From Parachlamydiaceae bacterium (GTDB lineage Bacteria > Chlamydiota > Chlamydiia > Chlamydiales > Parachlamydiaceae): a DNA stretch of 40,702 nt. Positions 33,659-40,702 of this stretch are shown here, one piece after another. A program made the translations under genes and the position numbers. The notes below the pieces were generated by a model that was given only the letters and a program-made list of their open reading frames with translations, was not told the DNA's origin and did no database searches. The DNA is taken from NCBI GenBank assembly GCA_013813265.1, contig JACCRY010000225.1, positions 1-40,702 of the forward strand. Reading direction: 5' to 3'. How positions within the stretch are numbered: the stretch's first letter is position 1; the number at the start of each line of letters is the position of its first letter.

Positions 33659-35205
33659 ATTGTATCCTGAAACCAATGGTGGCCGTTGCGCATTAAAAGT
33701 CCGTCTGCATCTTTAGGTCCCCAAGTTCCAGATATGTAGTTAGGGAAGATCAGGGGTGTTTCGTTTTCCCATTTTTCTAAAACAGGAGTCAATAGACGCC
33801 AAGAAGCGATCACTTCATCCACACGTGCAAAAAGGGTATTATCTCCATTCATGCAGTCGCAAATAAGCCGCTCATACGCTTCCGGAGGCGTCGCATTAAA
33901 GTAGCTTCCATATTGGAAATCCATTTTTACAGGCTGTAATGTAGCATTTCCTGGCGTTTTGCAATTCATTTTAAGTGAGATTCCCTCATTAGGTTGAATC
34001 CTGATCACCAAAACATTCGGTTCTACTTTTCTTTCTTGAGTTTCAAATAAAAATCCTGGCACCTCTTTGAAGACCACAACAATTTCTGTCGTTCGACGAG
34101 GAAGTCTTTTACCAGCCCGAAGATAAAAAGGGACTCCTGACCAGCGCCAGTTATCGATATAAAGCTCAAGAGCCAAGAATGTTTCTACATCGGACTGAGG
34201 ATCTACATTTTCCTCTTGTCTATAAGCCTTTACATGCTCCCCATTGATTTTTCCTTCCCCGTATTGCCCACGCACAGCATAGTTATCGATCTGATCCAGC
34301 GGAAATGGACGAATTGATTCGACAACTTTGACTTTTTCATTGCGAATAGCATCAGCATTTAGACTTGTAGGAGGTTCCATTGCAACTAAAGAAAGCAACT
34401 GCATCATGTGATTTTGTACAATATCGCGCAGCATGCCTGCTTCTTCCCAGAACTTTCCTCTCGTGCCCACACCAATTTCCTCACTAACAGTGATCTGAAT
34501 ATGGTCTACATAGCGATTATTCCAATTAGCTTCAAAAAAAGGATTACTAAAACGGAAGAGCAAAAGGTTTTGTACAGTCTCTTTACCAAGATAGTGATCG
34601 ATTCGAAAAATCTGATTTTCATCGAGTTCTACTGAAATATCTTGTTGGAGCTGTATTGCCGAATTTAGATCGTGTCCAAAAGGCTTTTCAATAATAACAC
34701 GCGACCATTGGCTGTCATGCGCGCGTGAATAGGGATAAAGTAGGTGATGCTCCTTTAGTTTTTCTGTAACCAATGGAAAAAAACTAGGTTGAGTAGAAAG
34801 ATAATAAAGTCGATTACCTTTCGTGCCAAATTGAGAATCGAGCTCCTTTAAGCGTTTTTGCAAACTCTCATAGCCTGCATCTTCGTGGAAATCAGATTTA
34901 TGGTAAAATATTTTCGCACTAAAAGCATCCCATAACGCTTTATCAACAGGCTTTGTACGCGAAAATTCATTCACTGCTTTCAGCATTTCTGCACGGAATT
35001 CTTCATCGCTTTTTTCGCGACGCGCGAATGCAATACACGCAAAATGTTCAGGAAGCTGCCCATCAAGAGCTAAATTATAAAGAGCGGGAAACAATTTACG
35101 ACTTGTCAGATCACCTGTCGCACCAAAGATAACCATGACACATGGTTCTGCTGCTCTACGTTGACGGTTCATGTAATCTAAACTAGCAGCATGTAATAAA
35201 TTCAT
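33655..35205 (-). CDS. zwf: Glucose-6-phosphate 1-dehydrogenase
   Basis: 516 residues. Oxidises glucose 6-phosphate with NADP, the first step of the oxidative pentose phosphate pathway. The Rossmann motif is FGATGDLTSRKL at 27-38, EKPFG at 173-177 and the active-site RIDHYLGKE at 201-209. The NADPH supply would support biosynthesis and methionine sulfoxide repair. It starts the zwf-pgl-transporter operon. The Shine-Dalgarno site is weak (AAGAG). Confidence 0.97.
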   Translation of the reverse strand: MNLLHAASLDYMNRQRRAAEPCVMVIFGATGDLTSRKLFPALYNLALDGQLPEHFACIAFARREKSDEEFRAEMLKAVNEFSRTKPVDKALWDAFSAKIFYHKSDFHEDAGYESLQKRLKELDSQFGTKGNRLYYLSTQPSFFPLVTEKLKEHHLLYPYSRAHDSQWSRVIIEKPFGHDLNSAIQLQQDISVELDENQIFRIDHYLGKETVQNLLLFRFSNPFFEANWNNRYVDHIQITVSEEIGVGTRGKFWEEAGMLRDIVQNHMMQLLSLVAMEPPTSLNADAIRNEKVKVVESIRPFPLDQIDNYAVRGQYGEGKINGEHVKAYRQEENVDPQSDVETFLALELYIDNWRWSGVPFYLRAGKRLPRRTTEIVVVFKEVPGFLFETQERKVEPNVLVIRIQPNEGISLKMNCKTPGNATLQPVKMDFQYGSYFNATPPEAYERLICDCMNGDNTLFARVDEVIASWRLLTPVLEKWENETPLIFPNYISGTWGPKDADGLLMRNGHHWFQDTI

Positions 35206-35526
35206 AGGTTACTCTTCTGGATTTTTTTTATTCGCACTTCGTAAATTGTCTTAGAATGGAAATATATTTGCAAGAGGTCAAATAAGCTTGCGATGAGAAG
35301 AACAGATATCTGAAAGTTAAGGTGATTTTTGTGGGGGCCCATGCGGATATCAACCAGGAATATCGTTTCAGACTTGCTTAATTCAGTGTAGAAAAACCCA
35401 CATTGTCGAGACAAAAGCATAAATGAACAATAAAATTGAAAATACTTATTATCCTTTGAACTCTTTTACAGTCACTATTCTCTATGCTTTTGTAGTAGAA
35501 AAACGAAATGTTATGCTTTAAGAGAA
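35206..35526. other. Gap upstream of zwf
   Basis: 321 AT-rich bases between the SnoaL-like gene and zwf. I see no gene, hairpin or clear promoter. Confidence 0.5.
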
Positions 35527-35958
35527 TTATTGGTGCATAGCATGTAATACTCCAAGCTGCTCTAGAAGACCCAAACGATCCCAAGATTGTGAAATTTCTG
35601 AAATTTTATCTCCTTTAAAGCGGTAAATAGAAATACCGTGGATCGTAAAATTTTTACCCGTTGCAGGAATGTCCATAAACGTTCCCTTTTGAATCCCTTT
35701 GCAGGTCCAATAAACAATAATACTATCCCCTGAACTGAACATTTGATCAATGTGCATCGATCTTGTAGGGAATGCATTTTTATACTGAGTTTCTACTGTT
35801 TTATATTGTTGAAGACCTCCATTAAAATTTGGCTGTGCAGGATCTCGTAACTTCATATCGGTAGTAAAAAATTGACCTAAGTGAGAAATATCTCCCTCAG
35901 AATAAATATCAGTAAAAAGCCTTATTACAAGGTCCATATTTTTTTTATTGGTTTCCAA
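35527..35958 (-). CDS. SnoaL-like / ester-cyclase-type protein
   Basis: 143 residues with an NTF2-like cone fold pattern: an N-terminal helix (NKKNMDLVIRLFTDIYSEG), FFTTDMKLRDPAQPNFNGG, and the central strands SIIVYWTCKGIQKGTFMDIPATGKNFTIHG. The PATGK-x-(F/V)-x-x-x-G-I motif is characteristic of the SnoaL/ester cyclase family, whose bacterial members mostly have unknown substrates. The start is TTG at 35958 with AGGAGG 5 bases before it; the nearby ATG is out of frame and too close to that site. It lies alone between zwf and an F-box-like gene. Confidence 0.8.
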   Translation of the reverse strand: METNKKNMDLVIRLFTDIYSEGDISHLGQFFTTDMKLRDPAQPNFNGGLQQYKTVETQYKNAFPTRSMHIDQMFSSGDSIIVYWTCKGIQKGTFMDIPATGKNFTIHGISIYRFKGDKISEISQSWDRLGLLEQLGVLHAMHQ

Positions 35959-36206
35959 AGCATCCTCCTAAAAAAGTTTTGAGTTATGCACTCAGAAATA
36001 ACGAGCACCCCCTAATTCTGTCAATATTTAATTTTAATGGTGTCCAAGAAAGGAAAGCCTTGTGTGCTAAATGGATTTTCAAAAATTCAAACAGATCTCC
36101 CTATCATTTCTTCATGGTAGCCCTTGAATAGATTTCGCATTCCACTAACTAAAAGGTTTCACAACTCATAGGGCTAAAAAGAATATTTCCTAACTTATTT
36201 AATGAT

Positions 36207-37055
36207 TTAAGATTTTTGATGGTTTCTTTGCCATTTGAAAAAGTTTTTAAAGGTAACTTCACAACTTCTGCTATTAAATGATAGTTTGTTGGGAGTAATT
36301 TTATACTTAATAAGTCTTTTAATCACTGTAGGCATAAAATTATCAAAATCCTTTAAGCTAAAAGAATTAGTGACCCCACGATATCCAGTACAAAAATGAA
36401 GAAAATAATTTCCATTATCTTTCTGAACAGCCACACCCGTATAAGGAAACTGTAAATCAAATGTCTCTTCATCAATTAAACAAATTCCACCGACTTTTTC
36501 AATCTGTTCTTCAGTTTTATTTAAAAAGTTAACTTTGGTTTCCCCCACCTTACCTTTCAAATTAGAAATAATTTGATACATCCATTCTTCATTATTTTTA
36601 ACCTGTTCTCGGGGATGCATTTTAGAACAATCAAGTTGAATTTTTTGATTTAAAGCAATTGACTTCCATAGATCTTTATCCTTTAAGATGTTAGAAAAGA
36701 ACTGGTCTATTTGAGTTAGAGCACCAATATTTTTAAGAGATAAAAGTGAAATAATATTTGTAAAAAAATCAATATTTAAATATTTTATTGGTGATTTGAT
36801 AACAATTGTTATAGGTTTATCAATAGTAGATTTAAAAATATTTAGCTGCCAAACATCAAAAATACATTTTTCAAACAAGGATACAATCTGACTTATTATA
36901 GGTAAAAGTTCTAAAACGGCGATCATGCCGTGGGTGAAACGAACACCTAAAGATACATTTTTTTCAATAAATGCTTTTTTACAATGTTCACCAAAATATC
37001 CCCATGTTAGCGCATTTTCAATTGTATAATTTTTAGGATTAAGAGATATTACCAT
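36207..37055 (-). CDS. F-box-like protein (candidate effector)
   Basis: 282 residues. The N-terminal 70 residues are hydrophobic-helical (HGMIAVLELLPIISQIVSLFE, 42-62). Residues 93-135 fit an F-box: NIDFFTNIISLLSLKNIGAL, DQFFSNILKD, then LWKSIAL. The rest contains FDLQFPYTGVAV (199-210), like the motif in the ankyrin protein at 27401-29221. The F-box would bind host Skp1; secretion is inferred. No clear Shine-Dalgarno site precedes the ATG. The gene stands between yqgF and zwf, which are neighbours in Chlamydia, so it was probably inserted. Confidence 0.7.
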   Translation of the reverse strand: MVISLNPKNYTIENALTWGYFGEHCKKAFIEKNVSLGVRFTHGMIAVLELLPIISQIVSLFEKCIFDVWQLNIFKSTIDKPITIVIKSPIKYLNIDFFTNIISLLSLKNIGALTQIDQFFSNILKDKDLWKSIALNQKIQLDCSKMHPREQVKNNEEWMYQIISNLKGKVGETKVNFLNKTEEQIEKVGGICLIDEETFDLQFPYTGVAVQKDNGNYFLHFCTGYRGVTNSFSLKDFDNFMPTVIKRLIKYKITPNKLSFNSRSCEVTFKNFFKWQRNHQKS

Positions 37056-37603
37056 AAAACCCCATTAAAGGATGATTAAAAAATAATTATAACATTTATA
37101 CTAATTTTTCTCAAGTAAATTCGTAATAAATAATTTAGATTTAATAATTAAATTTGGATTTTGAAATTCCTTGGCATTAAATACTAAGCAATAAGAGCAA
37201 TAAGATGTTTATAAAGTTAAATATTAAAATAGTTTACTTTTGTTGCTATCATCGGAACGTAAGCGTCATTAACCTATTCTATTTCTCAAATTCCCTATAA
37301 CTCCCTTATCCGAAAATAACGTATTATTTTTTGAAACACAGAGGAACGGAGGGACACAGAAAGAAAGAACTTAAGAGACATAATATTTTCCACCTCTGTG
37401 ACCCTCTCTGGGTTCTCTGTGTTCCCCGTCCCTCAGTGTTTCAAAAAAAAGATACATTATTTTCTGATAAGGGTGTCATGGAGATTGCCTCGATTTAGCA
37501 AAAAAAAGCTAGTTCCTCACATAGAATTAGAGGTTAAAACCAGGATAAAGAAGTTTTATTCGAAGCAGATTTAACATAAAGCAGCAAAGGTGCAAAGAAA
37601 TAG
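37056..37603. other. Gene-free gap with a hairpin element
   Basis: 548 bases. The first 200 are very AT-rich. An inverted repeat fills 37303-37473. A single arm fragment of the GCAAAG family (AGCAGCAAAGGTGCAAAG, about 37572-37590) lies just before the end of yqgF. Confidence 0.65.
37303..37473. repeat. Inverted repeat built of ACACAGAG-type units
   Basis: The outer arms, CCCTTATCCGAAAATAACGT on the left and its near-complement ending at 37473 on the right, enclose TTTTTTGAAACACAGAGGAA and a GGAGGGACACAG stretch. Their complements CTCTGTGACC, CTCTGTGTTCC and CAGTGTTTCAAAAAA lie on the right. It would fold into an imperfect hairpin of about 171 bases. The unit differs from the GCGCAAAG family but has the same style of short internally repeated arms. 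Confidence 0.75.
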
Positions 37604-38080
37604 TTAAATGCGTGTTCTAAAATCTAAGTAGTTTTGCAAAATGATCATCGCGGCAACGCCATCGACCTTTTGCGAACGTTTCTTGCGCGAAAAATTTCCT
37701 TCGCGCAACGAACGATCCGCTTGAACTGAAGTCAATCTCTCATCCCAAGTAATAACGGGTAAGTCCATCGCTTCTTTAAGCAAAGCTGCAAAATGGGTGA
37801 CTTCATCAGCCAAAAGCCCTTTTTTACCACTCATTAAAAGTGGGAAGCCCATGACAATCACTTCAATTTTATAACGATTCTGCTGCTCATGCTGACGTAA
37901 TGTAGCCACAAGTTTCGCAACTGTTAGTTCAGCCTTTTTTTCTGCAGGGAATGTCACCATTGGAGTACTGATGATTTTCATTTCATCAGAGACGGCAAGC
38001 CCTATCCTGGCCATTCCATAATCGATCGCAATTATGCGTGTGGGAATTGGCTTGGCACAGGACACTTCTTTTTCGTTCAT
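37604..38080 (-). CDS. yqgF: YqgF/RuvX, RNase H-like nuclease
   Basis: 158 residues. RNase H-like fold with RIIAIDYGMARIGLAVSD (catalytic Asp in IDYG), VIVMGFPLLMSGKKG and ITWDERLTSVQADRSL, then DGVAAMIILQNYLD with the last acidic residue. In bacteria it is linked to pre-16S rRNA 5'-end maturation and was earlier proposed as a Holliday junction resolvase. The start overlaps the pyrG stop by 4 bases. Confidence 0.93.
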   Translation of the reverse strand: MNEKEVSCAKPIPTRIIAIDYGMARIGLAVSDEMKIISTPMVTFPAEKKAELTVAKLVATLRQHEQQNRYKIEVIVMGFPLLMSGKKGLLADEVTHFAALLKEAMDLPVITWDERLTSVQADRSLREGNFSRKKRSQKVDGVAAMIILQNYLDFRTRI

Positions 38081-39696
38081 GCTGGATTCATCCGATTCGC
38101 AATACTTGCTTTGATGAAGTCACGAAAAAGCGGGTGGGCTTTAGTTGGCTTGGATTTAAACTCAGGATGGAATTGCACGCCTAGCATCCAAGGATGATCC
38201 TTTATTTCAGCAATTTCACAAAGAGACCCATTTTCTAACTGACCCGTAAAGATAAAGTTATTTTTCTCCATCTCTTCACGATATTTGCTGTTAAATTCAT
38301 AACGATGACGGTGTCTTTCGCTAATAACTTTTGAGCCATAGGCTGCATAAGCCTTAGAACCCTTTAAGAGCTCACAAGCATAAGCTCCCAACCGCATCGT
38401 CCCACCTAGGTCTTGAACTGTTCTCTGTTCGCTCAACAAAGAAATCACAGGTTCTTTCGTATAACTATCGATCTCGGTGGAATTAGCTTCCGTTAGCCCT
38501 AAAACATGGCGAGCAAATTCTACTGCCATGACTTGCATTCCTAAACAAATTCCAAAAAAAGGACGTTTTTTCTCTCTACAATATTTTGCAGTTAATATTT
38601 TTCCCATCCAGCCACGTTCACCAAAACCCCCAGGAACTAAATATCCATCGCACCCTTCAATTGCCTTTTCTACAGAGCCATTATCGATAATTTTATCTGC
38701 CTCAAAACGCTTTATTTCAAGCTGGTATCCTTGCGAAAGAGCTGCATGGTCCAAAGCCTCTAAAACCGACTTATAAGAATCTTGATGGTCAACATACTTA
38801 CCTATAATCCCGATGGTTACAGAGCCTTTAGGTTTTTTAATCGTATCTATCAACTTTGTCCATTCGCTTAAATCGATCGGTCGGTCGGCAAGACCAAACT
38901 TTTGGCAGATCATCCCATCGACATTTTGTGCATGAAGCTCTAAAGGAACTTCGTAGATGCTATATTCAACGTCGACTTCTTCCATAACAAACTGTCGAGG
39001 AACGTTACAGAAAAGGCTAATTTTGTCTTTGACTTCATCTGATAGCTTCGATTCACAGCGACATAAGATCATATCGGGAAAAATTCCGATTTCACGTAAG
39101 ACTTGTGCAGAATGTTGTGAGGGCTTCGTCTTTACTTCACCTGCAGATTTAAGGTAGGGAACATAAGTCAAGTGAATGTTCATACAATCACCTGGATGAT
39201 CGTAGCGGAATTGGCGTATTGCTTCTAAGAAAGGAAGCGATTCGATATCCCCAATAGTACCTCCAATCTCAACCAGAACGATATCTATCCCTTCAAATTG
39301 TTTGGAGACCAAGAAGATTTTCTGCTTGATTTCGTCCGTGATATGAGGGATAACTTGTACTGTTTTTCCAAGATAACCGCCTTCACGTTCACGTCTAATG
39401 ACCGCATTGTAAATCTGTCCAGAAGTAATGTTAGATGCTGCGGAAAGCGGAGAATCAGTATAACGGTAATAGTGCCCTAGGTCGAGGTCTGTCTCTCCTC
39501 CATCATCGGTTACATACACTTCACCATGCTGATAAGGATTCATAGTTCCAGGATCTACATTTAAATAGGGATCGCATTTCAGCATCGCTATTTTAAAGCC
39601 CTTTTTTTCTAACAACATCCCTATAGATGCTGCAGTGAGTCCTTTTCCTAGGGAGGAACACACTCCGCCCGTTATAAATATGTATTTTGTTTGCAT
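38077..39696 (-). CDS. pyrG: CTP synthase
   Basis: 539 residues making CTP from UTP, ATP and glutamine. The synthetase half begins KYIFITGGVCSSLGKGL (4-20), with DPYLNVDPGTMNPYQHGEV. The glutaminase half has the catalytic C384 in GICLGMQ and the His/Glu of GVQFHPEF near the C-terminus. It overlaps kdsB by 25 bases upstream and yqgF by 4 downstream, the Chlamydia gene order. In chlamydiae CTP synthase sits next to KdsB, which uses CTP to activate KDO. Confidence 0.98.
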   Translation of the reverse strand: MQTKYIFITGGVCSSLGKGLTAASIGMLLEKKGFKIAMLKCDPYLNVDPGTMNPYQHGEVYVTDDGGETDLDLGHYYRYTDSPLSAASNITSGQIYNAVIRREREGGYLGKTVQVIPHITDEIKQKIFLVSKQFEGIDIVLVEIGGTIGDIESLPFLEAIRQFRYDHPGDCMNIHLTYVPYLKSAGEVKTKPSQHSAQVLREIGIFPDMILCRCESKLSDEVKDKISLFCNVPRQFVMEEVDVEYSIYEVPLELHAQNVDGMICQKFGLADRPIDLSEWTKLIDTIKKPKGSVTIGIIGKYVDHQDSYKSVLEALDHAALSQGYQLEIKRFEADKIIDNGSVEKAIEGCDGYLVPGGFGERGWMGKILTAKYCREKKRPFFGICLGMQVMAVEFARHVLGLTEANSTEIDSYTKEPVISLLSEQRTVQDLGGTMRLGAYACELLKGSKAYAAYGSKVISERHRHRYEFNSKYREEMEKNNFIFTGQLENGSLCEIAEIKDHPWMLGVQFHPEFKSKPTKAHPLFRDFIKASIANRMNPA

Positions 39697-40436
39697 AATA
39701 ATTTCTCTATCTCTTTTATATCTTCTGGGGTGTCCACACCGATGGAGGCCTCTTCAACGAAGGCAACTTTGATACGATGTCCATGTTCTAATGCTTTAAG
39801 TTGCTCAAGATCTTCGATGATCTGTAAGGGTGTTTTAGGCAACCGTACATATTCCAGCAAAAAATCTGAGCGATAACCGTAAATTCCTATATGTCTAAAG
39901 TAAGAGGTTTTGCTGCAATAGTCCCCTGTCTTATTGGCCGGAATCAATGAGCGGCTAAAGTAAAGAGCATTTTGACATGTATCGATGGTGCATTTTACGA
40001 CTGCAGGATTAAATGCTTCTTCACGGCTCTTCAAAAGAACTGCGGCAGTAGACATGGAGGCTCTAGGATCTGCACTCAAAATCGAAATTACCGCATCAAT
40101 TGTCTCTGGCTCTACACAAGGCTCATCTCCTTGGATATTGATGACAATGTCACTTCGAAGATAAGGATTGAGCTTATAGACTTCAGCTAGTCGTTCGGTA
40201 CCATTTTCACAGTCAATAGAAGTCATAAGGACGTTGCCACCAAAACCCTTCACATGCGAAAATATCCGTTCATCATCTGTGGCCACAACGAGATGTTTTA
40301 AAGAAGTACAGCGCAAAGCGTTTTCATAGGTACGCTGTAAGAGAGTCTTCCCCAAAATCATTACCAAAGGTTTCCCCGGAAATCGGCTGCTGGCGTACCG
40401 CGCTGGAATAATTCCAATACTTCCTTGATGTGACAT
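39672..40436 (-). CDS. kdsB: 3-deoxy-manno-octulosonate cytidylyltransferase
   Basis: 254 residues, family-typical. Makes CMP-KDO for lipopolysaccharide core. Motifs: GIIPARYASSRFPGKPL (8-24), VVATDDERIF and NIQGDEPCVEP, as in KdsB proteins; the C-terminal GVDTPEDIKEIEKLL is also standard. The operon order kdsB-pyrG-yqgF couples CTP supply to KDO activation. The ribosome site is weak (GTGGATAATAG). Confidence 0.97.
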   Translation of the reverse strand: MSHQGSIGIIPARYASSRFPGKPLVMILGKTLLQRTYENALRCTSLKHLVVATDDERIFSHVKGFGGNVLMTSIDCENGTERLAEVYKLNPYLRSDIVINIQGDEPCVEPETIDAVISILSADPRASMSTAAVLLKSREEAFNPAVVKCTIDTCQNALYFSRSLIPANKTGDYCSKTSYFRHIGIYGYRSDFLLEYVRLPKTPLQIIEDLEQLKALEHGHRIKVAFVEEASIGVDTPEDIKEIEKLLCKQNTYL

Positions 40437-40585
40437 CTATTATCCACTTGTAAAAAGTTATGATAAACTAAATAGCCTATAAAATCAAGGCGAAGTTGAG
40501 GGAGAAAGACGCGAGTGAGGAAGAAGCAAAAGTTATGGATGTGCTGCTACCTTATAGCGCGAATCAAAATTTTACCGTTAGAGTA

Positions 40586-40607
40586 GAGGCGGAGATTAAT
40601 CCGCCTC
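40586..40607. repeat. GC-rich hairpin near the window end
   Basis: GAGGCGGA (40586-40593) and TCCGCCTC (40600-40607) form a perfect 8-bp stem with a 6-base loop. No T tract follows. The stretch from here to the window end shows no gene I can support; it could be the edge of a mobile element or structured RNA that continues outside. Confidence 0.5.
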
Positions 40608-40702
40608 CCTCGTCGAACCGGTTACACTGATTTCCAGTTGACGGCTCACCGACAATCTTCGTACTTTAAGCATTCACTAGTTGATAAACTTCATCTCTTA
40701 AA

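Noticed and set aside
40440-40702. Possible tRNA or group II intron part at the window end
   Set aside because: I found only one 8-bp hairpin; no cloverleaf, domain V or anticodon arm could be fitted.

Overview
The window reads as chromosome from an amoeba-associated (environmental) member of the Chlamydiae, most like Parachlamydiaceae and relatives. Three things point there. First, kdsB-pyrG-yqgF and zwf-pgl lie close together on one strand, as in Chlamydia, where these five genes are (from memory) contiguous. Second, there is a chlamydial-type bioB-F-D-A operon and a TyrP-family aromatic amino acid permease. Third, there are several eukaryote-like or inclusion-targeted proteins: F-box-like, ankyrin-repeat, and bilobed-hydrophobic coiled-coil proteins resembling Inc proteins. 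The DNA is AT-rich. No rRNA, tRNA, CRISPR array or intact transposase was seen.

Layout. 1-420: a 34-bp-arm hairpin repeat and a doubtful gene remnant. 420-5061 (+): a tightly overlapping biotin operon, bioB-bioF-bioD-bioA, whose fifth gene encodes a ferritin-like di-iron protein joined to bioA by an ATGA overlap. No bioC or bioH is visible here, so this protein is the best candidate for something new: a possible missing pimeloyl-forming step. 5204-7051 (+): two paralogous exported collagen-like proteins, each followed by a hairpin with the same stem. 7239-9017: tyrP (+) and a convergent NUDIX hydrolase (-). 9685-14273: two divergent coiled-coil proteins with N-terminal hydrophobic pairs, Inc candidates. 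14268-15107 (-): an MsrB-MsrA fusion. 15697-18674 (-): a membrane-active hypothetical protein and an F-box-like helical-repeat protein, separated by a 466-bp inverted-repeat element.

19025-26206 is a zone of decay. It holds a small exported protein behind a palindromic promoter and a quinone oxidoreductase gene broken by one extra base. It also has a 190-bp nested palindrome, a 98-bp repeat family, two decaying paralogous effector-like genes, an intact umuDC operon, and a rarA pseudogene with a frameshift and a large internal deletion. 26446-31590 holds a hypothetical protein, an ankyrin-repeat protein, a large exported protein of unknown function and a gene fragment.

31591-40436 (-): an MHS-type transporter sits downstream of pgl and zwf in one overlapping operon. 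Then come a SnoaL-like protein and an F-box-like protein that split the conserved block, then yqgF, pyrG and kdsB, again overlapping. Core metabolism is therefore packed into overlapping operons. Between these lie single effector-type genes, hairpin repeat elements and pseudogenes.
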